Shown here: positions 43,453 through 53,150 of the stretch, in pieces
Position numbering within the stretch: position 1 is the stretch's first letter
Layout: every line of letters starts with the position of its first letter
Source of the DNA: Pseudarthrobacter sp. GA104
GTDB lineage: Bacteria; Actinomycetota; Actinomycetes; Actinomycetales; Micrococcaceae
Assembly: GCF_009741265.1 (NCBI RefSeq)
Contig: NZ_WOWL01000001.1
Span: 2,356,001 to 2,420,000, forward strand
DNA: 64,000 nt
Direction of reading: 5' to 3'
Notes under the pieces: generated by a model
What the model was told of the DNA's origin: nothing
The model's database searches: none
The model's input: only the letters and a program-made list of their open reading frames with translations
Program-made: the position numbers and the translations under genes

Positions 43453-45498
43453 CTACCGGTATCTGCGGTGCAGGTTGTCCTTTTGGGAGGGGCCGGGAGA
43501 GGCGTCGGCAATCCACGGACCCGTTCCTTCAGACTGGTCCAGCACGCCTTCCTCCAGCCAGGTGTAATCTCCGGCGAGGACCTTCCGCGTGAGGGCATGG
43601 TCGCCGTCGTCCGTGTTACGCCACAGCTGGTCGAAGTACTCGTCCACGCGCACCCTGGCCTGCTCGCAGTACGCCTCAGCGAGCTCGTAGGCGCTGGCGG
43701 CCTTTTCGGGAGCGGTGTGGAGCAGCATCTCCGCCCTGGCACAGCAGGCCGTCATGGCGAACAGCTCGGCGCCGATGTCCACCACCCTGCCCAGGAACGC
43801 CTGCTTCCTTTCGAGCCTGGCCTGCCAGCGGCCCATGGCGTAGAACGTCTGCCGTGCAAGGCGCCGGGACGAGCGCTCCACGAACCGCAGCTGCTTGGCC
43901 AGCCGGCCGAAGTCGCTGTACGAACGCGGGTCCATGCCGGCTCCGGCCACCAGCTTGGGGAGCCACTTGGCGTAGAAGCCGGAAGCGCCGACGGCGGCCT
44001 TCGCCTTATCGGACAGGCTTGCGTCCAGGGATGCCAGCTCGCCCGCGGCGGCCAGGTGGGCGTCCACCGCTTCCCGGGCGATCAGCAGCCGCATGATCTC
44101 CGAGGAACCCTCGAAAATCCGGTTGATCCTCAGGTCCCTCAGCTGCTGCTCGGCCGGGACGGCGCGCTCGCCGCGCGCAGCCAGGGAATCGGCGGTCTCA
44201 AAGCCCCGGCCGCCGCGGATCTGCACCAGTTCGTCGGCAATCCGGCAGCTGATTTCAGTGGCCCAGAGCTTGGCCAGGGCGGCTTCAATCCGCACGTCCT
44301 TTTGGCCGGCGTCCGCAAGTTCGGCCGAGAGTTCGAACACCGCATCCAGGGCGAAGGCGGAGGCCGCGATGAAGGCGATCTTCTTGCCCACGGCCTCGTG
44401 CTCGCCCACCGGCCTGCCCCATTGGGTGCGGGCGTTGGACCATTCCCGGGCAATCTTCAGGCTCCACCGGCCGGAGGCGACGCATAGCGCCGGCAGCGCG
44501 AGGCGCCCGGTATTGAGCGTGGTCAGTGCGATCTTCAGGCCCTGGCCTTCGCGCCCCAGCCGGTTGGCAGCCGGCACGCGGACCTGGTGGAACCGGGTGA
44601 CGCCGTTCTCAATCCCGCGCAGGCCCATGAACGCATTCCGGTTCTCCACGGTGATGCCCGGCGAGTCCATCTCCACCACGAACGCGCTGATGCCGCCCTT
44701 GTGCACGGTGCCGTCCGCGTCCGTGTGGGCAGGGACCACGGCCATCACCACCACCAGTTCCGCAACCACCCCGTTGGTGGTCCACAGCTTGACGCCGTCC
44801 AGGAGGTACGCCTCGCCGTCGTCCGTTGGCGTCGCCGTGCTGCCCAGCCGGGCGGGATCGCTGCCCACATCCGGTTCCGTCAGCAGGAAGGCGGTGATGG
44901 CCCCGGCGGCGCAGCGGGGCAGGTACTCGCGCTTTTGCTCAGGGGTTCCGAAAACCTTGACCGGTTCCGGCACTCCGATGGACTGGTGGGCCGAGAGGAG
45001 GGCGCCGAGGCTTGGATGCACGCTGCCCAGGAGCGCCAGGGCACGGCCGTAGTAAACCAGGGAGAGCCCCAGGCCGCCGTATTCCTCCGGGATCTTCATC
45101 CCGAAAACGCCGAGGTCCGCCAGGCCCCGGATGTACTCGTCCGGGATCTTGGCCTCGCGCTCGATCACCCGGCCGTCCATGGTGCGGGCGAACCCGGTCA
45201 GGCGCTCCATGAATGCTTCGCCCCGCTCCACGGAGGCAGGATCGGGGGTGGGCCAAGGGTGGACCAGCCCGAGGTCGAAGCTGCCCAGGTAGAGTCCCTT
45301 CGCGAAGCTTGGGCGCTCCCAGCCGGTTTCCCGGGCGGCCTCTGCCACGGCGCGGGCGTCCTGGGCTGTGGCGCCGGCACCTAGTTTTCCGGCGGGAACG
45401 GGGGTCTCCCCGGGGTGCGCGTCCGTTGCCGTTGCGGTGGAAACGGGGAGGCCGGTGGCGGGGCTTGTTGCGGAGGTGCTGTCAGTGGCGGAGCTCAT
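43453..45498 (-). CDS. Large acyl-CoA dehydrogenase (VLCAD/ACAD9-like)
   Basis: At 681 residues this is longer than ordinary acyl-CoA dehydrogenases (about 380-400). The catalytic core at about residues 80-480 has FLLTEPDVGSDPARLG (FAD site) and INRIFEGSSEIMRLLIAREA with the catalytic Glu position. The extra 170-residue C-terminal helical part resembles the very-long-chain type, which handles long acyl chains. It oxidises acyl-CoA at the alpha-beta bond, passing electrons to ETF. ATG 45498 follows AAGGAGATA. The first 40 residues are Thr/Ala-rich and look disordered. It is monocistronic. Confidence 0.9.
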   Translation of the reverse strand: MSSATDSTSATSPATGLPVSTATATDAHPGETPVPAGKLGAGATAQDARAVAEAARETGWERPSFAKGLYLGSFDLGLVHPWPTPDPASVERGEAFMERLTGFARTMDGRVIEREAKIPDEYIRGLADLGVFGMKIPEEYGGLGLSLVYYGRALALLGSVHPSLGALLSAHQSIGVPEPVKVFGTPEQKREYLPRCAAGAITAFLLTEPDVGSDPARLGSTATPTDDGEAYLLDGVKLWTTNGVVAELVVVMAVVPAHTDADGTVHKGGISAFVVEMDSPGITVENRNAFMGLRGIENGVTRFHQVRVPAANRLGREGQGLKIALTTLNTGRLALPALCVASGRWSLKIAREWSNARTQWGRPVGEHEAVGKKIAFIAASAFALDAVFELSAELADAGQKDVRIEAALAKLWATEISCRIADELVQIRGGRGFETADSLAARGERAVPAEQQLRDLRINRIFEGSSEIMRLLIAREAVDAHLAAAGELASLDASLSDKAKAAVGASGFYAKWLPKLVAGAGMDPRSYSDFGRLAKQLRFVERSSRRLARQTFYAMGRWQARLERKQAFLGRVVDIGAELFAMTACCARAEMLLHTAPEKAASAYELAEAYCEQARVRVDEYFDQLWRNTDDGDHALTRKVLAGDYTWLEEGVLDQSEGTGPWIADASPGPSQKDNLHRRYR

Positions 45499-45560
45499 GG
45501 GTTATCTCCTTGGCCGGAATGGCCGGGTGTAGCCATGGATCCGCCGGGTTGGAGAACCCT

Positions 45561-45863
45561 TCAGCTGTCCCTCAAGATTACCCGCGGGTAGGTTCCGGTG
45601 CTAGGGGAGTGCTGGGCCTGGAAATCCCCGGAAACATCCACCGTCGTCGCGTGGTGCACCAGCCTGTCCCAGCCTGCGTTGATGCCGTGGACCACGGCCA
45701 GGAGGATGGTGGAAACCACGGTCCAGCCCAGCTTTCCGATCCCCAGCAGCACCAGGGCAACCAGTCCTGCTGCCAGGACGAATGCTGCCAGGACAACCGC
45801 GAACACCAGGGTGCCCGCGAAGACCAAGGTGGCGGTTTCAACTGAACTGAGATCGAAGTGCAT
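45561..45863 (-). CDS. Small membrane protein of unknown function
   Basis: This 100-residue protein has two hydrophobic stretches (ATLVFAGTLVFAVVLAAFVLAA and LVALVLLGIGKLGWTVVSTIL), then a short polar tail. It resembles the membrane part of the protein at 41204-41986 in length, spacing and the GLGxL-type turn. Function is unknown. ATG 45863 follows GGGGGA. It lies between the acyl-CoA dehydrogenase gene and the divergent jetA, and need not be linked to either. Confidence 0.65.
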   Translation of the reverse strand: MHFDLSSVETATLVFAGTLVFAVVLAAFVLAAGLVALVLLGIGKLGWTVVSTILLAVVHGINAGWDRLVHHATTVDVSGDFQAQHSPSTGTYPRVILRDS

Positions 45864-46092
45864 TGAGTCCCCCTGCTGCGACGTTGCTTTGGTTGAGATC
45901 AGTAGCAGAAGCGTAGGGTGGGACCTCTCCGGCCAGCCATAGCCGCCGGGCCGGAAGTAGCTGTTGGTATGGGATCGAAACACTACGGCCGGGTAGGTCA
46001 CGAAGCGGTCGCGGCGCCTGCGTTAACCTTGTAGTTGGCAGTTTTCGATCCAAGCCGCCGCCCCGCCCCCGCAAACAGCCCAAGGAGAGTGT

Positions 46093-47547
46093 GTGCCCCG
46101 CTCCGCCAGGTCATCCGCTGACGCCATCAGCGCCCGGCTCCGGGACCTCGAACTCCTGACCAAAGGACCTGCCTGGGCCTTGACGCGCTCGGCGCCCTGG
46201 GTGATCGCGGTGCTGCAGGCATCCTTCACCCGCACCCGCCCCCAGCTTCCGCTCGAGGAGTTCCACGCCGACGTCGACTCCTTCCTTGAGGAGCTGCGCA
46301 GGCAGGATCCCGGGCTGGGCGGCGGCGCCAACGGAAAGTCCTTTGGCGACGAGTGGACGCGCCGGCAGTTCCTGACGCGGCGGAACCAGTCCGGCCAGAT
46401 CGTTTACGAGGTAACGGAACCGGCCGCCCGTGTGCTCGCCTTCCTGGACAGCCTCTCCAGCGAACGCTCCACCCTCAACGGGTCGCGCCTCGGCACGCTG
46501 CTGGGCGACGTCGAGAAGCTCGCCAACGAAACCAACCCGGACCAGAGCGCCCGCCTCGAGTCGCTGGAAGAGGAGATTGAAGAACGCCAGCAGCTGATCC
46601 AGGACATCAGCTCCGGCGAGTTCGACGGCCTGCTGGACGACGACCAGGCGGTGGAAGCCGCGGGCAACATCCTGGACCTCGCCGCGAGCCTGCCGGCCGA
46701 CTACAAAAAGATGCGTGACCGGATCGAGGAACTGGTGGGCGGGCTGCGCAACCAGATCATCGAGGAGTCGCTCACCAAGGGCGCCACCATGGCCCAGGTC
46801 CTGGAAGCGGACAAGCGCCTCCGCCAGAGCCCCGAGGGCAGGACCTTCCGTTCCTTCACCGCGTTCCTCGAGGACCCGCAGCAGCAGCTGAGGTTCCGGT
46901 CCGCGATCGGCGAGGTCCTCAGCCGGCAGTTCGCCGACGACCTCTCGCCCGAGGACCGGGAAACGCTGAAGAACCTGGTGGCCGAGCTTCGCCAGCAGCA
47001 CAGCCAGATCCAGCGGATCTACGGCAAGCTGAGCGAAAGCCTCAACACGTACGTGCAAAGCGACGACTTCCGCCAGTCGGTCCGGCTCCGCCAGGTCCTC
47101 CGGGAAGCCGAGCAGGCCATCCGGTCCCTTCCGTACGAACGGGAACGCCCCGGCCTGGTCCGCGGTCCTGTCCTCTTCAACGCCGGGTTCGAGTCGCTGT
47201 CCATGGTCAAGCTCTTCGACCCTGACGAGTTCGCAGCTCCGCCCAAACTTGCGGACCCTATCGCCTTCAGCGATGCCGACCGCGTGCGCTCGCCGAGGAC
47301 CGGCAAGGCCAAGCCCGAGGTGGTGCGCGCGGCCATGGCCGGCGCCGCCACGCTTTCCGAAGCCTGGCAGCAGCTGCCCCCGGAAGAGCAGCACATCAAC
47401 ACCATCCGGGCGCTCCTCTCCCACGCCCTTCACGCCGGAGCGGGCTTCGACAAGGAAGCCCTCGACGCCCTGGACTTCGAACAGATAGACGGAACCTCAC
47501 GCAGGGCCTACCTGCCGCTGGTCACGCTTCCAAAGGATTCACGATGA
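46093..47547 (+). CDS. jetA: JetA / MksF-like subunit (DUF3375) of a Wadjet-type SMC complex
   Basis: This 484-residue protein fits DUF3375, the kleisin-like JetA/MksF subunit that links the two heads of the SMC motor. The length is typical. The N-terminal helical region ([28 protein letters not shown]) and the block [22 protein letters not shown] are characteristic, and charged coiled-coil helices fill about residues 140-330. It carries no catalytic motif, as expected. The GTG start at 46093 is seven bases after AAGGAG. Its ATGA overlap with jetB shows coupled translation. Confidence 0.88.
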   Translation: MPRSARSSADAISARLRDLELLTKGPAWALTRSAPWVIAVLQASFTRTRPQLPLEEFHADVDSFLEELRRQDPGLGGGANGKSFGDEWTRRQFLTRRNQSGQIVYEVTEPAARVLAFLDSLSSERSTLNGSRLGTLLGDVEKLANETNPDQSARLESLEEEIEERQQLIQDISSGEFDGLLDDDQAVEAAGNILDLAASLPADYKKMRDRIEELVGGLRNQIIEESLTKGATMAQVLEADKRLRQSPEGRTFRSFTAFLEDPQQQLRFRSAIGEVLSRQFADDLSPEDRETLKNLVAELRQQHSQIQRIYGKLSESLNTYVQSDDFRQSVRLRQVLREAEQAIRSLPYERERPGLVRGPVLFNAGFESLSMVKLFDPDEFAAPPKLADPIAFSDADRVRSPRTGKAKPEVVRAAMAGAATLSEAWQQLPPEEQHINTIRALLSHALHAGAGFDKEALDALDFEQIDGTSRRAYLPLVTLPKDSR

Positions 47548-48350
47548 CTGAAGAAATGACCACGACGGCGGCCCCGGAGGCAGAGCGCGGCGAAGGGGCG
47601 GCGTCCGGTGCGGAGCGGCCTTTCGCCGTCACCCCGCGCGATACGTTCGTCGACGGTGCGGCCCTCTTCCCGGGTGATACTGGCGTTCTCCCGATGAAGG
47701 TGCGGCAGGCACTGGTGAAGCTCCTCAAAGGTCCGTATATCGACGGCGGCCGGGACGAGAAGCTCTGGACCGTCCTCCTGGACAACCAGGTGATCCTGCG
47801 CAGCCGGTTGTCGGAGCTGTTCCTCACCATGGAACTGGACCACGAACGGAAGATCGCCGTCCTGCGGCCGGTGGACCCGGACGCGATCGGGGGCAGCGCC
47901 CGCTCCAGCATCCTCCGGCAGCAGCGTGCGCTCAGCCGGGTGGAGACCATTGTGCTTCTCCGCCTGCGCCTGCTGCTGGACCGGCATGTCACCGCGCAGA
48001 CGGACCCCACCATCACGCGCGAGGAGATCGCCGACCTCGTGGCGCACTACCAGCCCGCGGGCCAGCAGGACGCGCTCCGGGATTCGGACGTGGTGAACAG
48101 GGCCATCACCAAGCTCCTCGCCCGCCAGCTACTCCTGCCCACGGGCCTGGAGGACGTCTACACCATCTCCAACGCCCTGCCCCTGGCCCTCCCCTTCGAG
48201 AACATCGGCGACATCCCGGCCCAAATAGAAGCCTTGGTGGCGGCGACCACAGATCCCGCGGGCACCGAGGCATTAATAGAGCTGGACTCGGATCCGGCGG
48301 CTGACCCCGCCGGGACCGGGGACGCAACCGAAGTGGAGGATGCCCGGTGA
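47544..48350 (+). CDS. jetB: JetB / MksE-like subunit (DUF4194)
   Basis: This 268-residue protein fits DUF4194, the winged-helix KITE subunit (JetB/MksE) that clamps the kleisin to the SMC heads. Markers are [42 protein letters not shown] and [17 protein letters not shown]. An acidic 30-residue N-terminus and an Asp/Glu-rich C-terminal tail (residues about 235-268) are longer than the core domain needs. It overlaps jetA (ATGA) and jetC (GTGA), so the three proteins are made in a fixed order from one mRNA. Confidence 0.88.
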   Translation: MTEEMTTTAAPEAERGEGAASGAERPFAVTPRDTFVDGAALFPGDTGVLPMKVRQALVKLLKGPYIDGGRDEKLWTVLLDNQVILRSRLSELFLTMELDHERKIAVLRPVDPDAIGGSARSSILRQQRALSRVETIVLLRLRLLLDRHVTAQTDPTITREEIADLVAHYQPAGQQDALRDSDVVNRAITKLLARQLLLPTGLEDVYTISNALPLALPFENIGDIPAQIEALVAATTDPAGTEALIELDSDPAADPAGTGDATEVEDAR

Positions 48351-51300
48351 GCATCGCGAGCATGCTGCCGATGGGCGAGCTGACGAACCCCGGCCAGATG
48401 CGCCTTGCCCTGGTGCAGGTGGTCAACTGGGGCACGTTCCACGGGGCGCACACGATGCACGTGGACCGGAACGGCACGCTGCTGACCGGCAACTCAGGTG
48501 TAGGCAAGTCGACGCTGTTTGATGCCATGCTGCGGGTTTTCGACGCCCGGCCGAGGTCCAACGAGGCCGCCGCCCAGCGGTCCGGCGGTGCCGTGGAGGA
48601 CAAGCGGACCACGTTTACGTACATGCGCGGCAAGGTGGGCGACAAGGCCGTCGGCGAGGGCTCGGCGAGTGCCTTCCAGCGGCCCGGGGCCACCTGGTCC
48701 GCCGTCGCCCTGACGTTCGACAACGCCGCCGGCACGCGGGTTACCGTGTCTGCGCTGTTCGACCTGCCCAAGAACGGCACTGAGTCCAGCGTGGGACGGT
48801 TCTACCTGGTCGACCACCAGCCGCTGGACCTGGAGGCGCTGGAGGGCATCGCGGACAAACGGTTCACCAAGGCTGCCCTGGAGGCGATCTTCCCGGACGC
48901 CCAGGTTTTCGATGTCCACAAGGCGTTTGCGGAACGGTTCCGCCGGCTGCTCGGCATCAACTCGGACCAGGCCCTACCGCTCCTGCGCGTGATCCAGGCC
49001 GGCAAGGGCCTGGGCGGCAGCGTCAACACGTTCTTCCGCGACCAGGTCCTGGACGCCCCGGCCACGCTCGCGGCAGCGGACGACGTCGTGGAGGAATTCA
49101 GCAACCTGATGTCCATCCGGCAGCGGCTGGAGGACGTCCGGCAGCAGCGGGACCAGCTCGCCCCGGTTCCCGGGCTCAACAAGGAGTATGCACAGGCACT
49201 GCTGGACGCGAACCGGCTGCGGGACCTGGCAGGCGAAGAATTCGAGGCCTACAAGCAGCAGCTGGCCGTCACGGTCCACGAAAAAACGCTGCTCCGCTTC
49301 AAAGAGCTGGCGCAGGCGAAGGCCAAGGAGCTCGGCGCCGAACGAACGGTCCGGGACGGGCTGGCCAAGGAGCTGCGCCAGCTGGAGGCGGACTACAACA
49401 ACCAGGGCGGCAACGCGATTTCCGCCATTGAGCAGTCGCTGGAGAACGCGCGCGTGGGCCTGAAGCTCCGCGAGCAGGTGGAGGAGGCGGCGCGCCAGGC
49501 ATTGGCCGACGCCGGCCTGCAGCTGGAGTGGACCTCCGGCGGCTGGGAACAGGCGCACGAGCAGGCGGCCGCGAGGTCGGCAGAGCTCAAGGACGATTCC
49601 CAGGCCCTGCAGGAGCTGCGCTTCGAAGCGTTCGACGCGCACGCCACGAAGAAGCGGGAGCTGGCCGCAGCCGAGCAGGAGCTCGTCTCGCTGAAGACGC
49701 GCAAGTCGCTGCTGCCGCCGTCGAGCATTGAAAACCGCGCAGCGATCGCCGCCGCCACCGGCATACCCGAGGACCGGATGCCGTTCGCCGGCGAGCTGAT
49801 GGACCTTGCCGAGGGGGAGGAAAAGTGGCGCCCCGCCGCCGAGCGCGCGCTCCGCAACCTCGCCACCACGCTCCTGGTGCCCGGTGCCCACTTCGCTGCC
49901 GTGACCCGCTACCTCAACGACCACAACGTGCGCGGAGCATTGCGCGCGGTTGACGTGTCCAGGCCGCTCTCCGGCGGTGCGCTGGCGCTGGAGGACGTGC
50001 ACGACGGCGACCTGCTCACCAAGCTGGACATCCTCACCACGGGCGTCGCGGCCGAGGCAGGTTCCTGGATCCGTGAGCGGATCGCGCTGGATTTCGCCTA
50101 TCCCTGCGTAGAGGATCCGGACGAGCTCGCCGGGCTGGACCGTGGCCTCAGCCTGGGCGGCGTGGTGAAGCGCAACCGCCACACGGTGGAAAAGGACGAC
50201 CGCTTCACCAGCCGGCAGGACTACGTCCTCGGGTTCGACAATGCCGCCAAGCTGGAACTCGTGGCCGGCCAGGTGGAGGACCTGCGGCAGGAGGTTGCCA
50301 AGGCGGCTGAGCTGGCGCAAAGCCGGGAAGACTCGCACCAGGGCATGAGCCGGCAGCTGGAGGCCCTGCGCCGGATCGCGGAGGACCACCGTTCGTGGGA
50401 ACAGGTTTCGGCGGAGGTTGCTGCCGAGGAGCTTGCCCGGATCGAACAGCGCCTCAAGGATGCGCTGGCCGCCCAGGCGGACCTCGAGCCCCTCCGCGCG
50501 GCCATCGAAGAAGTGCGGCAGAAGCACCAGTCCAGCACCGAGGCCGCCGCCGTCCTGCAAAGCGAATACAAGTCGCTGGACCGGCAGCTGACCGCGGCGG
50601 ATTCACTGCTGGAAGCCGCACGCAACCGCCTGGCCCAGGCGCCGCCGTCGGACGCTACCGTCAGCGCGCTGGAACCGTACTTTGCCGGCTTCGGCGACGT
50701 TACTGAGATGCACGAGCTGGACAACCTGGCCAACCGGGTGCGGACCGGACTGCTGGGGGAACTGCACGCAGCGGAGTCGCGCGGGCAGGCGACGGCCGAG
50801 CGGCTCACGAGGATTTTCGAGGGGTTCGTCCGGGAGTGGGGGAGCGCCATCTCCGCGGACCATGGCACCTCCATTGGCGCCGCGGGTGAGTTCGAGACCC
50901 GCTACCACGCGATCGTGAGCGACGGGCTGCCCGCCCAGGAGGCGGAATTCCGGCAGTTCTTCAACCAGCGCACGCACGAATCCTTCAGCACCCTCCTGCA
51001 CCTGCTGGACGAGGAACGCCGCTCCATCACCAGCCGCATCCTTCCGCTGAACGGCATCCTCTCGCAGGTCAACTTCCACGAGGGCAGCTTCCTGGAGCTG
51101 GACATCAAGCAGACGCTGCCGCCCACTGCCAAACAGTTCAAGGACGCCATCCAGAGCGCGCTCAAGGCGCGCCACACCCGGCCCGCCCGCGCGGACGCCT
51201 CCAAGGCGGAGGGCCAGGGCCAGGAGAGGGACGACGACGCCGAGCTCACCGCCCGCTACAAGTCCCTGGAAACCCTGGTGAAGCGGCTGGGCTCACAGGC

Positions 51301-51826
51301 GCCCGAGGACAGGCGCTGGCGGGCCGAGGTGCTGGACGTGCGCGGCCACCTGTTCATCCAGTGCAAGGAACACCGCGAGGTTGCAGGGCCGGCGTCGGGC
51401 AAAAAGGGCGGCGCCAAAAAGTCCGAGGTCTTCATGCACGCGGACACAGGATCCATGTCCGGCGGTGAACGGCAGCGTTTCACGGCCTTCATCATGGCCG
51501 CGGCCCTGAGCTACCAGCTGGGCATCGCCGAGCAGGGTTTCACCACCTACGGCACCGTGATGATGGACGAGGCATTCGTGCTGGCGTCCGAGGAGTTTGC
51601 GGGCGCCGGGATCAAGGCGCTGCACGAGTTCGGGTTCCAGCTGCTGCTGGCTGCGCCGGAGAACGTCATCGACCTCTCCCGGCACCTCGGTTCCGTCACC
51701 GAAATCCTCCGCGACAAGCGCACCAACCGCTCCGGCGTGCTCACGGCGCCTGTCATCAAACCGCGGCCGGGCGAAGAAGGCGCCTGGCGCTCCGAAGCGA
51801 ACCCGGTGGACATCGTCCTGCGCTGA
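48347..51826 (+). CDS. jetC: JetC / MksB-like SMC ATPase
   Basis: This 1159-residue protein is the SMC-type motor of the operon. The head is split: Walker [17 protein letters not shown] near the start (Lys54), and ABC signature MSGGERQRF (from Met1037) with Walker B VMMDEAFV (Asp1074, Glu1075) near the end. Between them are long coiled coils (about residues 240-460 and 620-790) around a hinge-like region ([29 protein letters not shown]). With JetA and JetB it should extrude DNA loops. In known Wadjet systems JetD then cuts circular plasmid DNA, but no jetD follows here. Confidence 0.9.
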   Translation: MSIASMLPMGELTNPGQMRLALVQVVNWGTFHGAHTMHVDRNGTLLTGNSGVGKSTLFDAMLRVFDARPRSNEAAAQRSGGAVEDKRTTFTYMRGKVGDKAVGEGSASAFQRPGATWSAVALTFDNAAGTRVTVSALFDLPKNGTESSVGRFYLVDHQPLDLEALEGIADKRFTKAALEAIFPDAQVFDVHKAFAERFRRLLGINSDQALPLLRVIQAGKGLGGSVNTFFRDQVLDAPATLAAADDVVEEFSNLMSIRQRLEDVRQQRDQLAPVPGLNKEYAQALLDANRLRDLAGEEFEAYKQQLAVTVHEKTLLRFKELAQAKAKELGAERTVRDGLAKELRQLEADYNNQGGNAISAIEQSLENARVGLKLREQVEEAARQALADAGLQLEWTSGGWEQAHEQAAARSAELKDDSQALQELRFEAFDAHATKKRELAAAEQELVSLKTRKSLLPPSSIENRAAIAAATGIPEDRMPFAGELMDLAEGEEKWRPAAERALRNLATTLLVPGAHFAAVTRYLNDHNVRGALRAVDVSRPLSGGALALEDVHDGDLLTKLDILTTGVAAEAGSWIRERIALDFAYPCVEDPDELAGLDRGLSLGGVVKRNRHTVEKDDRFTSRQDYVLGFDNAAKLELVAGQVEDLRQEVAKAAELAQSREDSHQGMSRQLEALRRIAEDHRSWEQVSAEVAAEELARIEQRLKDALAAQADLEPLRAAIEEVRQKHQSSTEAAAVLQSEYKSLDRQLTAADSLLEAARNRLAQAPPSDATVSALEPYFAGFGDVTEMHELDNLANRVRTGLLGELHAAESRGQATAERLTRIFEGFVREWGSAISADHGTSIGAAGEFETRYHAIVSDGLPAQEAEFRQFFNQRTHESFSTLLHLLDEERRSITSRILPLNGILSQVNFHEGSFLELDIKQTLPPTAKQFKDAIQSALKARHTRPARADASKAEGQGQERDDDAELTARYKSLETLVKRLGSQAPEDRRWRAEVLDVRGHLFIQCKEHREVAGPASGKKGGAKKSEVFMHADTGSMSGGERQRFTAFIMAAALSYQLGIAEQGFTTYGTVMMDEAFVLASEEFAGAGIKALHEFGFQLLLAAPENVIDLSRHLGSVTEILRDKRTNRSGVLTAPVIKPRPGEEGAWRSEANPVDIVLR

Positions 51827-51830
51827 CGGC

Positions 51831-51921
51831 ACGCTCTCTCACTTAATGTGCCTTTTCCCCAAACCCTCCATCACCCGGTGATAGAGGGTTTGGGTTTTTC
51901 CTGCATTAAGTGAGAGAGCGT
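51831..51921. repeat. 91-bp palindromic element after jetC
   Basis: Three nested arms pair: ACGCTCTCTCACTTAATG with CATTAAGTGAGAGAGCGT, CCAAACCCTC with GAGGGTTTGG, and CACC with GGTG. It lies five bases after the jetC stop and just before the iron operon, so it would block transcription between them in either direction. A degenerate relative is at 4722-4795. Confidence 0.8.
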
Positions 51922-51987
51922 CGGGTGGGTGTGTGCTTCGTCACGAAGGGGAATAAGTTACAGAAACCTTGCGTAATGGCGATAAGG

Positions 51988-52006
51988 GTAGGTTAGCCTT
52001 ACTTAA
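51988..52006 (+). promoter_or_regulatory. DtxR/IdeR-type iron box
   Basis: GTAGGTTAGCCTTACTTAA matches the 19-bp DtxR/IdeR consensus at 16 of 19 positions by my count. It overlaps a TAGCCT that could be the -10 of the siderophore uptake operon, so iron-bound DtxR would repress the operon. Confidence 0.75.
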
Positions 52007-52033
52007 GTTCGCTTCATTCACTTAAGGAGTTCT

Positions 52034-53125
52034 GTGACTTCCCCCCTCTTCTCCGGGCCCGGCACCACCCGCCGCACGCTGTTCAAGTCAGCCGGCAAGG
52101 CCACCGCTGTCCTGGCCGCAGCGGCACTTACCCTCTCCGCCTGCTCAACAGGCCCCGCGTCCTCCACCCCGGACGCCGGGGCATCCAGCTCCAGCAGTGC
52201 GCAGTTCCCCGTCACCATCGAGCACGTGTACGGCAAGACCACCATCGAGAAGCAGCCCACCCGGGTAGCCACCGTTTCCTGGGTCAATGACGATGTGGCC
52301 ATTGCCCTGGGCGTTGTCCCGGTGGGCGTTCCCAAGAACGAATGGGGCGGCAACGAGCAGGGCTCCACGCCCTGGAAGGACGCAGCCCTGGAGGAGCTTG
52401 GCGCCGGCTTCGGCTCGGACAAGGCCCCGGTCCAGTACTCCGAGGCGGACGGCATCAACTTCACCGAGATCGCCAAGCTCACCCCGGACGTCATCCTGGC
52501 CGCCTACTCCGGCCTCACCGAGGAGGACTACAAGAAACTGAGCGAGATCGCCCCGGTTGTGGCCCATCCGGAACTCGCATACGGAACTTCCTGGCAGGAC
52601 TCCACCTCCATCATCGGCAAGGCACTTGGCAAGGACGCCGAGGCAACCAAGCTGATCTCCGACACCGAGGCCGCCATCAAGGACAAGGTTGCCGAGTACC
52701 CGCAGCTGGCCGGCAAGAGCTTCATCTACGGCAACCTCGAGCCGGCCAAGGGCGACGGCGTCAACGTCTACACCGCCATGGACAACCGCCCGCGCTTCCT
52801 CAGCGGGATCGGCATGAAGCTGGCCCCGATCGTTGAGGAGAAGTCCAAGGGTTCCAAGGAGTTCTTCCTCCCCTGGTCGGCTGAAAAGGCCAATGAGCTC
52901 GAATCGGACATCTTCGTGACTTGGGTGCCGGATGCAGCCACCGCTGACTCCATCAAGTCAGATCCCCTGCTGAGCCAGATCCCGGCCATCAAGAACGGCG
53001 CCCTGGTTGCTGATTCGGACAACACCCTGACGCTGTCCATCTCCGCTTCCTCCCCGCTGAGCCTGCCGTGGTCGCTGGATACGTTCCTGCCCCAGCTGGC
53101 CACCGCAGCGGATGCCGTGAAGTAA
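52034..53125 (+). CDS. Iron-siderophore ABC transporter binding lipoprotein
   Basis: This 363-residue protein is a FepB/FecB-type periplasmic-binding lipoprotein. The N-terminus has a twin-arginine motif (TTRRTLFKSAG) and then a lipobox, LSAC, so it is lipid-anchored outside the membrane. The binding fold has TIEHVYGKTTIEKQPTRVATVSWVNDD and LTPDVILAAYSGLTEEDYKKL. It captures ferric siderophore for the two permeases that follow. The GTG start at 52034 follows AAGGAG. A DtxR-type box lies directly upstream. The siderophore cannot be identified. Confidence 0.92.
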   Translation: MTSPLFSGPGTTRRTLFKSAGKATAVLAAAALTLSACSTGPASSTPDAGASSSSSAQFPVTIEHVYGKTTIEKQPTRVATVSWVNDDVAIALGVVPVGVPKNEWGGNEQGSTPWKDAALEELGAGFGSDKAPVQYSEADGINFTEIAKLTPDVILAAYSGLTEEDYKKLSEIAPVVAHPELAYGTSWQDSTSIIGKALGKDAEATKLISDTEAAIKDKVAEYPQLAGKSFIYGNLEPAKGDGVNVYTAMDNRPRFLSGIGMKLAPIVEEKSKGSKEFFLPWSAEKANELESDIFVTWVPDAATADSIKSDPLLSQIPAIKNGALVADSDNTLTLSISASSPLSLPWSLDTFLPQLATAADAVK

Positions 53126-53150
53126 GCACCGCTCAGGTAGGAACAGATAA

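Noticed and set aside
46111..47433. 440-codon minus-strand open frame inside jetA
   Set aside because: Antisense shadow of a well-supported DUF3375 gene in a coupled operon.
48974..50560. 528-codon minus-strand open frame inside jetC
   Set aside because: jetC has intact SMC motifs on the other strand; the antisense frame has no recognisable domain.
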